A stretch of 64,000 nucleotides of DNA from Aureococcus anophagefferens (lineage: Eukaryota > Sar > Pelagophyceae > Pelagomonadales > Pelagomonadaceae), in assembly GCF_000186865.1 (NCBI RefSeq), contig NW_008705568.1, positions 1,729,529-1,793,528 of the forward strand, in the 5' to 3' direction. Positions 19,101-27,571 of this stretch are shown here, piece by piece; within the stretch, counting starts at the first letter, position 1; each line of letters starts with the position of its first letter. The position numbers were made by a program, and so were the translations under genes. Under the pieces are notes generated by a model that was not told where the DNA came from, searched no databases, and saw only the letters and a list, made by a program, of their open reading frames with translations.

Positions 19101-19282
19101 TCCAGCCGGCGGCGCGGCCCGCGGCCGCGGAGGCCGCGGCGGTCGCGGCGGTCGCGGCGCCCGTCGACGACGCCGAGTCGTTCGGCGACATGCCGGACCC
19201 GGAGGAAGAAGACCCGTACGCGGACGACACCGAATGGAATTTTGACGATGATATCGATGAATTTTCCGGCGAGAGCCGCTGA
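16151..19282 (+). CDS. Coiled-coil, RelA/SpoT-like and LRR protein (1,043 residues)
   Basis: Starts MGSAAS, a likely N-myristoylation site, followed by a SAM-like helical domain (about 15-85) and a coiled coil (about 150-215, RRENKKLRVQLYTAELESKG). At about 527-620 it matches the conserved layout of RelA/SpoT nucleotidyltransferase folds: KYGGSYDLLTDLVRGT, RVKNRF, GGYRDVLCNV, GHVAEVQ and GHAVYE. Leucine-rich repeats follow (about 693-870; LRNLHLDENALVGPIPLTL). Then come three imperfect copies of a DRAADRAADRSFAPAE unit (about 900-950) and an acidic tail. A larger paralogue is at 35840. The domain assignment is by motif order, and enzymatic activity is unproven. No intron is seen in this copy. 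Confidence 0.7.
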   Translation: MGSAASTTAGPLGGLSPADVAARIRELGANYAGVAQRLEAAGVSGAALERMDAEQASALLYTLRLDVRPYQLRNLVAQLRLAQAASPAKASGKLEAALGAAARADGADAFDYYEVPADGAPAYFVPRSRPATAGDARAAARAAEEDVGALRRENKKLRVQLYTAELESKGARRESALLRDEIARVRQEAAAELAFARKALARARSERDALASRTPGGVTAAAADAAAAVRGDLAELGALAGRGDAAAAGEVARLEHKVLEAQDGLRSAQFVTSAQEWLDKTEALTREARAPAAAGAAPSADAAPSAKAKAAVLPKELRLYETEAIQRAVAVIEVDIMVLRRTRDDFLAAREEDARLFAEGSHGAMIFETSDESLQGQIDAATEARDAALGHLVDRLYVKTADDIAVDLMETNRTYGRLFADLAADDGFPGFLAAVEGMTDAAPRSKKQALSRLAAAEYFGAGGAPQPMDVAFAVALLRDATRAKPSFDAELARVGAAVDAALGRKAALVLTAPLKSLGRGFQKVHEKYGGSYDLLTDLVRGTLQCDSLDAMRLCADEVRKSHVFDVLRVKNRFDPKDGGAGGYRDVLCNVSCGGHVAEVQFNLAAFVDVKETKGHAVYETARATHYFREHLQHYMGREGSFIQRAAPRSDGDGDVPRSVCERVAAGQICSLILLPGGSDAPRTFEREIIACLGTPTCRLRSLDLRRVDVPPLDDLFDIRVVDVLAPTLEEVRIIGRGDRPLGALPPTIGGLRSLEVLVVRGELPAGLLEGEIPPQIGKLKRLRNLHLDENALVGPIPLTLAECPDLINVNLADNELTGRLMLTGLLDHPRLQTLNLENNRLDGPEPSPPFAREGLELRLEGNDFDGMRERKAAEARAEAEARERAAAQERAAAQERAEAQERAADRAAVRSFAPAEDRAADRAADRSFAPAEDRAADRAAARSFAPAEVAEVAAPRVAAVAEAAEDAPRRGVMAGAMRAAAADLQPAARPAAAEAAAVAAVAAPVDDAESFGDMPDPEEEDPYADDTEWNFDDDIDEFSGESR

Positions 19283-19805
19283 GATTCACCGGATAACTTT
19301 TTGGCCAATTAAAAAAACTTGTAGAATAAAATTAAATACGCTCCTTTATTTTTTTCGATTTATTTTACGCCGCTGCGCGCCGCCGCGCCGCCGCGGCGGC
19401 GCTAACGCCGGCTCGCTGAGCGCCGCATCTTCAACCTCAAATGTTGCACTTCACCTTGAGTTGCAGGACTTCAACCTCACTCCTTGCGCTTCAAGTTCAG
19501 GGCACCGTTCAATGACATATCCCGCCGGCGGGATATGTCATAAACATAAAAACGGGGGCATCGGCGTGGTTCGTACGTGCGGGGTCGAGGAACGTGTGAC
19601 CCCCGGCTTGTCTCCTGGCGTCCGTGTCGTGTTGCAAGATACGAAATCCGAAATGTTTTTTTGCACCCGGGCTGCCCGGACCGTGCTCGTCACGCGAAGC
19701 GGCGTCGTTGGGCGCTCGCCGCGCGCCGCCGCCGGCGTCGCCGCCCGCGCGGATCGCGCGCCCTCGCGCGCTCGCCGGCCGCGGAGTGCGCGCGCTTACG
19801 CATAC
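19283..19805. other. Intergenic region with AT-rich 5' part (523 bp)
   Basis: Right after the LRR gene the sequence turns AT-rich (about 19300-19370, for example ATTAAAAAAACTTG), the likely 3' end and terminator region of that gene. Around 19430-19500 several CTTCAA and TTGCA motifs are clustered. A perfect 30-bp palindrome follows at 19512. No coding sequence is convincing before the ATG at 19806. Confidence 0.5.
19512..19541. repeat. Perfect 30-bp palindrome
   Basis: The half-site ATGACATATCCCGCC is followed at once by its exact reverse complement. There is no loop, so it is a two-fold symmetric site rather than a stem-loop terminator. It lies about 265 bp upstream of the glycosyltransferase start. 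Confidence 0.9.
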
Positions 19806-22654
19806 ATGGGCCGCGGCTCCGACGCGCCCCTGGCGTCGGCGCCGGCGGCGGCGCTGGGCCGCCCCGCGTCGCCGACCATCGCGTCGGACACGCCCAAGCC
19901 CCGGGGCCTCGGCGCCTTCGGCGAGCGGGACGACGGCCGGAGGGACCCGCGCTGCGCCCTCGTCACGACGACCTGCGTCGCGCCCGGCCTCGACGTCCTC
20001 GTGTGGTGGGCGCGGCGCGCGGCCCGCGCCCGGAGGACCCGCCGCGGGCCGACGCCCGCCGACGCCGCCGCCCGCGCCGCAGGTACCACCTCTGCGTCGG
20101 CATCGACAGCATCTACCTCTACGTGCACGACACGAAGTCCGTCGCGGCCGCCGGCGAGGCCCAGGGCAGGACAAGAGAGCGAAATTCCCAACTTCAAAGG
20201 CTCCTCTCTCAGCCGTTTTCTACTCGTTTCCGCTGATTTTTGGACGAGCGATCATCTCTTGGAACGGTCTCGAAGCGTGGATGCTTTTTCCGGAACGCGC
20301 GCGCGCGAGACACTCACGTTGAAGCGACTTTGAATCTCTCTCGTCCTGCCCAGGCGAGGCAGCGTCGCTCCTCGACGCGGTGCAGCGCGCGCTCGCGGCC
20401 CACGGCCTCGACCGCGCCGTGCTCGCCATCCCCGCGCTCGTCGGCAAGGCCTCGGGCGCGTCCTTCGTCGACGTCGCGCGCGCGCCGCGTCGGACGTCGG
20501 GGTAAAGCCGCGCCGCGCGCGAAAAACCCGCGCGTCCCCCCGCAGGTCGCGCTGCAGGAGCGGAACGCGACGGACGCGATCCGCCGCGCGCGGGCCCAGG
20601 GCATGGACTGGATCTTCCACTTCGACGACGACGAGCTGCTCTACCTGACGACGCCGCGCGCGCGGGGGGCCCGCGCGCTCGGCGACGTCGTCGCGGCCGC
20701 GCGGCCGGGCAGCTTCAACCTCCGCCTCGACAACCTCGAGGTCCAGCGCTTCAAGGACGACGCCGTCGACTCGGACTACAACTTCTTCGCCGAGGAGACG
20801 CGGTTCAAGCTCCGCGTGGGCCTCCACGCGGACGGCTCCGCGGTGCCGCGGCACCACGACCCGCGGTTCTACGTGCACGGCGGCAACCCCGCGTCGGGCG
20901 CGGACGGCCTCACGGCGCCCTACCTGTCCTACTGGAACGGCAAGTCCGCGGGGCGCCTCGCCGAGCCGGGCCTGCGGCCCTGCGGCGTCCACTTCTTCGC
21001 GGCGGCCCGCGGCGACGCGGCGAAGAACGACGCGCGGGACCGGGCAGGAACCAAACATATTCCACACGACTTCAATATGCACGTATGCGCACGGGTTTGA
21101 CAGATTTTTTTCACGATCTCGAAAGAACTCGCCGAGAGAAAACGATCCGTCCAAAAATCAGCCGAAACGACTTCGACGTGACCGAGCTCGAGAGGTTTGA
21201 CGTTTTTGCTGGACGGGGCGTTCCACCGGTCGTTTCCGGCGCAGGCGCAGGACCGCGGCGCGGGCATCGTGCTCCTCCACTTCCCCTTTTGCCACTTCCG
21301 CACCTGGCGCCACAAGTTCAACGTCCTCGACGCCACGCAGCGGTCCGACTGGGGCCACTACCGCGACGCGCGTTTAGCCATCGTCGACGCGTGCGCGCCG
21401 GGCGGCGGCGGCGAGGCGGAGATCGAGCGGTTCTATCGAAAAGCCATCATGCTCCGGAGCGACGGCGACGCGCCGCCGCCGGAGGACGACGGCGACCGCG
21501 TCGCGCTCTACCTGCCGCCCGTCGCCGCGCCCCAGCACTGGCGGTCCGGCGTCTACGAGCGCGTCGAGCGAGGCGCCGCGGCGTGCTACCGGCGGAGCGA
21601 CGCCGAGCCCGCGACGAGCCCGCGCGGCGCCGCGGACCCGCCGCCGGCGAGCTTCCTCTACCGCGTGCCCGAGAAGAAGATGTGGCTCGTCGGGTCGACG
21701 CCCGGCGCGACGACGGGCGCCGCCGTCGTCTACGACGGCGCGGAGCGGCCCGAGGACATCGCGGCCGGCTGGTGCGTCTTCGACGGCGCGTCCTGGGTCA
21801 AGGCGCCGACGGTCGGCGTCGCGCGCGTCGCCTACGACGGCCGGGGGCGGCGCTTCGGCGTCGTCGAGCCGGCCAAGGTGCTCGCGCGGGGCCTCGCCGC
21901 GGGCGCGCTGGCGCCGCCGACGGGCGCGCTCGCGGCGCCGCGGCCCGCGCAGGCGCCGCCCGCGCCGCCGGGCGGCGAGGCCGGTGCCGCCGCGGCGCGG
22001 CCGCGCGCGGGGCCGGACCACGCCATGCTCGCGTCCATCGTCCTCCAGGCCCTGGACGCCCACGAGCCCTACCGCCGCGTCTTCTGGGCCGCCGTCGCGG
22101 CCGCGGCCGCGCGCGAGCCGCCGCGCGACGTCGGCGACGGCTCCGCGAGCCGCGCGCTCGCGGCGGGAGCGCGCGCCGTGGGCACGACGACCGTCGCCGC
22201 GTCCCTCGTCGCCGAGCGCATGGTCGGCACGCCGGCGCACCTCGCGACCGCGCGCGACGTCGTCGCGCGGGCCCGCGCGGAGAGCGCGGCGCAGCTCGAC
22301 GCGCACGGCAAGGACGCGGTCATCCTCAGCATCCCCGGCGCCGAGGGCGTCCAGTCCTGGCGCGCGGGGCTCTACGCCAAGGTCGACGCGCCGCCCGCGG
22401 GGCACCCGCCCCTGCTCTACAAGCGCGTCCGCGACCGGCCCGGCGAGCAGGACTCGTTCCTCTACACGCTCCCGGACCGCGGCATGTGGCTCGTGGGCTC
22501 GACGCCGGGCTCCACGACGGGCGGCCTCGTCGCCTACGACAAGGCGCGCGCGCTCCGGGACCTCCGCGCGCCCTGGCACGTCTTCGACGGCAAGAGCTGG
22601 GCCCAGGCGCCGGGCGTCGCGCTGTCCCTCGTCGGCGACGTCGCCAAGCGCTGA
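19806..22654 (+). CDS. Glycosyltransferase-like protein with a duplicated C-terminal module, four introns
   Basis: Exons 19806-20005, 20083-20153, 20354-20472, 20546-21031 and 21245-22654 sum to 2,286 nt (761 residues). The N-terminal half resembles family-2/family-92-type transferases: YHLCVGIDSIYLYVHDTKS, then WIFHFDDDELLYL with the nucleotide-sugar-binding acidic motif, and later VLLHFPFCHFRTWRHKF. The C-terminal half contains two copies of a module with SFLYRVPEKKMWLVGSTPGATTG and SFLYTLPDRGMWLVGSTPGSTTG. Introns 2 and 4 are introner elements (families A and B). Intron 1 (20006-20082) is an ordinary GT-AG intron. Intron 3 (20473-20545) has the 7-bp match GTCGCGC at both ends. An upstream exon with a signal anchor may be missing. 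Confidence 0.7.
20154..20353 (-). mobile_element. Introner element (family A, intact), antisense, GC-AG intron
   Basis: A 200-nt intron of the glycosyltransferase gene, with the element inserted antisense to the gene. Duplication GCGAGGC[C/A] at 20154-20161 and 20354-20361. The 5' splice site GC is the start of the first copy and the 3' AG is the element's end (CCTGCCCAG). Splicing yields ...SVAAAGEAASLLDAV. Confidence 0.9.
21032..21244 (+). mobile_element. Introner element (family B) forming a GC-AG intron
   Basis: A 213-nt intron of the glycosyltransferase gene, in sense orientation, with the core CCGTCCAAAAATCAGCCGAA. Imperfect duplication GCGC[G/A]GGA at 21032-21039 and 21245-21252. The terminal repeats are degenerate (about 11 of 17 complementary). 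Splicing gives ...KNDAQDRGAGIVLLHFP. Confidence 0.8.
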
Positions 22655-22704
22655 GGGTGTCGCGCCGTGTGCCCCCCCCGTCTCTCTTTTTAAAACTTAG
22701 TCAA

Positions 22705-23058
22705 CTACGCCTCCTCGCCGCGCTCGGCCCGCCGCTTCTCGAGGCGCTTCTGCTTGCGCGCGTCCGACTCCGCGCGGCGCCGCGCGGCCTGCTCCTTGCG
22801 GACGCAGGCCAGGAACAGGCGGCTCCGCTTCGCGTCGACCTCGCCGTCCTCGAGGGGCTCGGCCGCGTAGACGTCGGCGTAGCACGGCGCGGACACGCAC
22901 TCGTGGACGCAGTTGTAGCCCGTGTCCGGCGCGTACTGAGAGCAGACGCCCTGTTCGCACTCGCGCTTCGCCGCGCGGTACGCGCGGTCCTTGGCGTGGT
23001 GCTTGCTCGCGCCGTCGGCGACCGCGGCGGCGACGAGGACCAACAACGCGGGGCGCAT
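22705..23058 (-). CDS. Small secreted Cys-containing protein (DUF4787-like)
   Basis: A 117-residue protein with an N-terminal signal peptide (MRPALLVLVAAAVADGAS). It has a conserved-looking Cys core (ECEQGVCSQYA, NCVHECVSAPCY, LACVRKE) with LEDGEVD between, which resembles the small plant and protist DUF4787 family. The C-terminus is strongly basic and helical (ARKQKRLEKRRAERGEEA). The function of the family is not known to me. It starts only 8 nt downstream of the stop codon of the next same-strand small gene. Confidence 0.65.
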   Translation of the reverse strand: MRPALLVLVAAAVADGASKHHAKDRAYRAAKRECEQGVCSQYAPDTGYNCVHECVSAPCYADVYAAEPLEDGEVDAKRSRLFLACVRKEQAARRRAESDARKQKRLEKRRAERGEEA

Positions 23059-23066
23059 GGTCGGGC

Positions 23067-23240
23067 TCACCCCTCGGGCCGCGCCGCGACGCGCCGGGCC
23101 GCCTCTTCCTTGGCGCGCCGCGTCTCCTCGATGAGTTCGAGCTTGCGCGCCTCGTGGTACGCGAAGCGGTCGACGAGCACGTAGCCGACGTAGCCGAGGC
23201 ACACCGCGGGGGCCACGAGGCGGGCGAGCTTCGCCTGCAT
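23067..23240 (-). CDS. 57-residue single-pass membrane protein
   Basis: The short frame from ATG 23240 to TGA 23067 encodes MQAKLARLVAPAVCLGYVGY, a transmembrane helix, followed by a charged helix (HEARKLELIEETRRAKEEAA) and RRVAARPEG. This hydrophobic-then-charged-helix shape is typical of small mitochondrial or ER membrane proteins, for example assembly factors, but I do not recognise a family. Coding-type third positions are seen throughout. Its stop lies 8 nt before the start codon of the DUF4787-like gene on the same strand. Confidence 0.5.
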   Translation of the reverse strand: MQAKLARLVAPAVCLGYVGYVLVDRFAYHEARKLELIEETRRAKEEAARRVAARPEG

Positions 23241-23373
23241 CGACGGCGCGGTGGCGGCGTCGAGGCGAGCAGAGCTGTGGCAGGTTCAAGTCGGCGGCAC
23301 CTTGTGTTCAACAACGCGTCCGAATTTATTACGCGACGGATACACGACGGCGGGCGCGCCGCCCGCGCCGCCC

Positions 23374-24342
23374 CTACCAGCCGTAGCGCGCGTTGGTCTC
23401 GTGCTTCGTCTTGTTGGATTTGCCCTTCTTGTCGAGGAGCTCGAGCTCGCGCTCCGCGGCGGAGATGGCGAGGGAGTTGATCTGGTGCTTGCGCCTTTGC
23501 GTCTTCGTCGCCTTGGTCGACGTCGTCGTCGCGCCCGTCTTCGTGTTGTAGAACTGCGCGGCGATGGACACCTCGGGCGGCCGCGCGTCGGAGGCCGCGA
23601 TGAGCTCCTCGCGGCTCCGGAGCTCGACGTGGCCGCGCGCCTCGGCGATGTCGACGGACGGCCCGTGCACGCTCGCGAACTCGCGGAGCGCGCGCGCGTC
23701 GCCGGAGTTGAGCGCGGCCTCGGCCTCGCGGCGCCGGCGGCCGGACGAGATCTCTTGCGGCGGCGGCGGCGCCGGCGCCGCGTAGGCCGCGACGACGGGC
23801 GGGCGCGCGGCGCGCGGCGGCGGCGGCCGGCGGCGCGCGGGCTCGGGCGCGCCGCGGACCACGACGGGCGCGGCGGCGGCGGGCCGCTTGCCGGTTTTCT
23901 CCGGGAGTTTGAAGAACGGGCCCGCGGGCGCGCCGCCGTCGCTGTCGTCGTCGTCCCGCGCGTCGGCGTCGTCCTCCTCGGGCGCCTCCTCGGGCGCCTC
24001 CGGCGGCGCCTCGTAGGTCTGGACCGTGGCGGGGAGCGCCGCGAGCAGCGCGTGCTGGCGGCCGCCGCCTTCGGTCCGCGGCCGCTTCTGCCGCGGCGCC
24101 GCGGCGGCGGGCGCGCCGCCGCCGCCGTCGTCGTCGAGGTCGCCGCCGCCCTCGAGGGCCGCGCGGATCTCCGGCGGGAGCACGGCCCGCGCCTGGAGGT
24201 AGCGCCGGCTCTGGCGCGTGCCGCTCCCGGCGGCCTCGGCGACGGGCGCCGGCGCGCGCGGCGCGGGCGCCGGCGCCTCGTCCGGCGGCGACGAGCCGTC
24301 GGAGTCGTCGTCGCTGGACGCGTAGTCCACGAGGCCGTTCAT
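23374..24342 (-). CDS. PRCC: PRCC-like nuclear protein
   Basis: PRCC is a proline-rich, spliceosome-associated nuclear protein implicated in mitotic checkpoint control. The identifying feature is the C-terminus: TKTQRRKHQINSLAISAAER, then an acidic helix, Lys-rich segment and final NARYGW, which matches the conserved PRCC end (QRRKHQI...KYGF/W). The N-terminus begins MNGLVDYASSDDD, the usual acidic opening of this family, and the middle is Pro/Ala-rich. 322 residues. No introns are seen. It is divergent from the PDZ-protein gene. Confidence 0.8.
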   Translation of the reverse strand: MNGLVDYASSDDDSDGSSPPDEAPAPAPRAPAPVAEAAGSGTRQSRRYLQARAVLPPEIRAALEGGGDLDDDGGGGAPAAAAPRQKRPRTEGGGRQHALLAALPATVQTYEAPPEAPEEAPEEDDADARDDDDSDGGAPAGPFFKLPEKTGKRPAAAAPVVVRGAPEPARRRPPPPRAARPPVVAAYAAPAPPPPQEISSGRRRREAEAALNSGDARALREFASVHGPSVDIAEARGHVELRSREELIAASDARPPEVSIAAQFYNTKTGATTTSTKATKTQRRKHQINSLAISAAERELELLDKKGKSNKTKHETNARYGW

Positions 24343-24711
24343 GGCGGCGCGCAGGCAGGATAGAGCTTGGGCGGCGCGGCGAGGATGGTCGCGCAGGAGC
24401 CTTTCGAGTTGGTGGTGCACCTCTCAAGATTGATGTCGATGATGACCATGATGCTGGAAAACGAAACGCGACTTTTTGTGGTCCGACGTGTGCTACTTGA
24501 TCTCCACTTGGGAGCAGGTCACGTGGCACAACTGGGCGGGTCGACGCCGGACGTCCGCGCTTCGGACGGCCGCCGGCCGGGCTCGTCCGGAAGCGCGCCG
24601 CCGGAGGCGTCGAGTGCTCCAAAGGAGGCGCCGCCGCCGCCGCGCCGCGCCGGGCTGCCGAAGCCGCGGCCGGGCGGCCGGGACGCGCGCGTCCCGCGCG
24701 GCGGCCGGACC
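24343..24711. other. Divergent promoter region (369 bp)
   Basis: Lies between the PRCC-like start (24342) and the PDZ-protein ATG (24712). A less GC-rich block is centred on 24420-24490. No gene is seen. Part of it could be 5' UTR of the PDZ gene. Confidence 0.4.
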
Positions 24712-26723
24712 ATGTCGGGCGGCGGGCCCCTGCGCGCGCCCGGCGCCGACGGCCCGTCGACGCGCGCCCTCGTCGACCGTCGCGCGCGCGACGCGCCGGC
24801 GTGGACCGCCACCCGCGCGCGCAGGTTCCTGCTGACGCTCTTCAACCACGAGGAGCGCGACCGCGAGGTCCGCCACGTCGTCTTCCGGGGCCCGGCGCTC
24901 GGCGTCAACCTGGCCCTCGTGGAGCACGGCCTGTCGCTCATCGCCGTCGTGCACAGGGTCTGGCCGACGTCCGAGGCCGTGCGGCACCTCAAGGTCACGG
25001 ACGAGCTCATCGCCATCGGCGACGAGGCCGTGCGCATCGCGTCGCTCGAGGACTTCGGGCGCGTGCTCGATCGTTTGGTGGACCCGGACGCGCGGCCGCT
25101 CGTGCTCACGTTCCGGCGGCGCCGGGGCCGCGAGATCGCGGATCTGTGGGAGCCAGGGCAGGAAAAGGGTGATGCAACGTCGCTTCAACGTGAGTGTTCC
25201 GCGCGCGCGCGTTTCGGAAACAGCACCCACGCTTCGAGAGCGCTCCGAGAGATGATCGCTCGTCCCAAAATCAGCCGAAACGAGCGGAAAACGACCGAGA
25301 TAGGAGCCTTTGAAGTTGGGAATTTCGCACCCTTTTCCTGCCCAGGTGGGAGCAGGCGCGCCTCCGGAAGCTCAAGGCCGCCGTCGCGGGCCCGCTGGAC
25401 CGCGCGCGCGCGAAGATCCTGCTCGAGACGCCCATGCCGCCGGCGGACGAGAACGGCGCGCTCGGCGCGGGCATGATGGACGCGCTCCGCCGGTCGCCGA
25501 GCCTGTCCGGGCGGTCGTCGTCCTTCGGGAACCTGAGCGACGCGGGCCGGCCGGCGCCGCAGGACGACTTCGAGGCGCTCGACCTCAGCGGCCGCGCGTG
25601 GCTCGGCCCCGCGTCGGACGTGCGCCGCAAGCCCATGGACACGCCCGAGTCGTGGCGCGGCCGGTCGGCCGAGGACAAGAGCCGCATCCACCTGGGGCCG
25701 TCCTTCGCCGCGGACGTCGCGGCCAAGGCCCGCAAGGACGTCGACACGTCCGAGGCGTTGTACGGCCGCAAGGCCTTTTCCCAGACGAACGGCCGCGAGC
25801 GCGCGCGCGACGACGACGACAGCGACGACGACGCTCTCTGGGCGCCGCCCGCGGAGGACGGCCTCGGCGCGCGGACCATGTCCTTCGAGATGTCCGTGCG
25901 GAGCTCGCCGTCCGTGACGCGCGACGAGTCGTCGGGGAGCCTGGAGGCGCTCCTCGCGGCGACGTCGCCCCAAAACTCGCCGGCGAAGGAGAAGCCGCCG
26001 CCGGGCGAGCGCTTCGACGTCCGCGGCCGCGACGACGAGGTCATCACCATCGAGCGGTCCGACGAGGCCCGGTTCCTGTCGCGCCTCGACGCCGAGCGGC
26101 GGCGCCTCGACGCGCTCCGCGACGCGCGGAATCTCGGCGCCGCGGCCGCGGAGTCGAAGCGCGCGTCGGACGCGGAGCGCCGCGCGAAGCGCCTCGAGGA
26201 CTTCCGCGAGCGCATCGACCGGAACCGGCGGGGCGAGGCGGCGTCGCGGCTCTTCGACGCGGAGCGGGACCGGCGCGTGCTCGAGGGCGACGCGCCCTTC
26301 GTCGCGCGGCCCGGCGCGGGTTCGCGCTTCCTCATGCTCCGCGACGTCCGCCGGAAGCCGGACGACGCGGCGCTCGCCGACGCGCGCGAGCGCTGCGACT
26401 CGTCGCCCTGCGAGCTGCCGCCGGGCTACTGGGAGCGCGCGCGGCGCCGCCAGATGGCCATGACGACGGACGACCTCGGCGGCTCGCCGCGCGGCGGCCG
26501 GGGGCTCAAGCGGTCCGAGACCTGGGCGCCGGGCGACGACGAGGCCGCGCCCGTGGGCTGGGGCGACCTCATCCAGTTCTTCTGCGCCGCCGACGCCCAC
26601 GACGAGACCTACTACGCGAACACGCCCGGCTACGTCGCGCGCGACGACGCCGACGACGCGCTCCTCGGCTGCGGCGACTGCACCGACGTCGACGGCGTCC
26701 TCGACGAGGGCGGCGAACCGTGA
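24712..26723 (+). CDS. PDZ-domain protein with one introner intron
   Basis: Exons 24712-25145 and 25346-26723 total 1,812 nt (603 residues). PDZ domain at about residues 55-140: VVFRGPALGVNLALVEHGL, IAVVHRVWPTSEAVRHLKVT, DELIAIGDEAV and RPLVLTF. The rest is largely disordered and charged, with phospho-type Ser/Arg segments (RRSPSLSGRSSSFGN) and a helical Arg/Glu region (DAERRRLDALRDARN). The protein ends in an acidic segment with GCGDCTDVDG. It is probably a scaffold protein. The splice junction ...EIADL|WEQARLRKLK is defined by the target-site duplication of the introner. Confidence 0.75.
25146..25345 (+). mobile_element. Introner element (family A, intact) forming a GT-AG intron
   Basis: A 200-nt intron of the PDZ gene. 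Perfect 8-bp duplication GTGGGAGC at 25146-25153 and 25346-25353. The terminal inverted repeats CAGGGCAGGAAAAGGGTG and CACCCTTTTCCTGCCCAG are almost perfect, and this is the best-preserved copy. The GT of the first duplication is the 5' splice site. Confidence 0.95.
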
Positions 26724-26887
26724 CGGGCCTTTTAGGGCCCGCGCCCCTTCGCCGCGCCGCCTTTCATGTAACAACCATCTTCTGGGAACGCGCGGCGTCA
26801 AGTGCGGCGTCGGGGCGCCGCAAACGTAAGCTTCAATGTAGCTTCAGCGTCTCGGAAGATACGCTCGGGAGCGTCTCCCGCGCTGCG

Positions 26888-27418
26888 ATGGTCATCCTCG
26901 GCTACCACGCGCCCGTGCCGCCCCCGAAGTGGGACGACCACCACGTGCGCATCATCCGCGACGCGTCGAACAAGGTCATCCACCACCGCAAGTCGAGCGA
27001 GCAGTTCAAGCCCGTGACCACATCCCAGTCCCACTTCGCCCACCCCCTCCACGCGCCGACGGTCCAGGTCGTCGACCACGGCACGGCGACCTACGAGGAG
27101 CTCCACGGCAACTTCTTCACGAGCCACCGCGACCTGCGGCGCTGCATGGGCAAGCACACGCGCATCGTCGTGCCGAAGAGGTTCGGCCGCTACGACACGG
27201 AGGCGTCGCGCTACGGCCGGTCCGCGTCGTCCACGTCCGTGGCGCTCGCGCCGGCCCAGCGCCTCCTCGCGCTCCCGGACCCCGTGCCCGAGCCCTACCG
27301 CCAGCGGGGGCGCCGCGGCTGCAAGGAGACGGCCTACTCCGAGAGCCTCCTCGTCACGCGGCAGAAGCCCGTCGACACGCAGTGGCAGAACCACCTCTAC
27401 ATGGCCGACCCGACCTAA
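26888..27418 (+). CDS. Unknown 176-residue protein
   Basis: Starts MVILGYHAPVPPPKWDDHHV and ends QNHLYMADPT. His, Tyr and Arg are frequent, and there is no signal peptide or transmembrane segment. The extended, basic, Tyr-containing pattern (RFGRYDTEASRYGRSASS; CKETAYSESLLVTRQKPVDT) is reminiscent of small axonemal or cytoskeleton-associated proteins, but I cannot name a family. Coding-like codon use and a clean ATG (GCTGCGATGG) support it. The converging selenoprotein gene ends about 150 bp downstream. Confidence 0.55.
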   Translation: MVILGYHAPVPPPKWDDHHVRIIRDASNKVIHHRKSSEQFKPVTTSQSHFAHPLHAPTVQVVDHGTATYEELHGNFFTSHRDLRRCMGKHTRIVVPKRFGRYDTEASRYGRSASSTSVALAPAQRLLALPDPVPEPYRQRGRRGCKETAYSESLLVTRQKPVDTQWQNHLYMADPT

Positions 27419-27495
27419 GTTCTATGGCGGGACAAAAGACTTAGGACGAGGGACACAGGACAGAGGACGGGACAAGAAGGAGGCGCCCGGCCGGG

Positions 27496-27560
27496 CCCCG
27501 CGGCGCGTCGGGCGCCCGGCGGCGGTCAGACCGCCGCCGCGCGCCGTCATGGTCGCGGGG
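27496..27560 (-). promoter_or_regulatory. Candidate SECIS element in the 3' UTR of the deiodinase-like gene
   Basis: On the minus strand, starting 12 nt after the TAG, the sequence can form the SECIS layout. Lower helix: CCCCGCG with CGCGGGG. Core: ATGAC on the 5' side (ATGA at 27550-27547) and CGACG on the 3' side. Upper helix: about 15 bp with a single mismatch (GGCGCGCGGCGGCGG with CCGCCGCCGGGCGCC). The apical loop, TCTGA, is small and lacks the usual AA, so the assignment is only tentative. Confidence 0.4.
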
Positions 27561-27571
27561 GCTCGGGGGCG

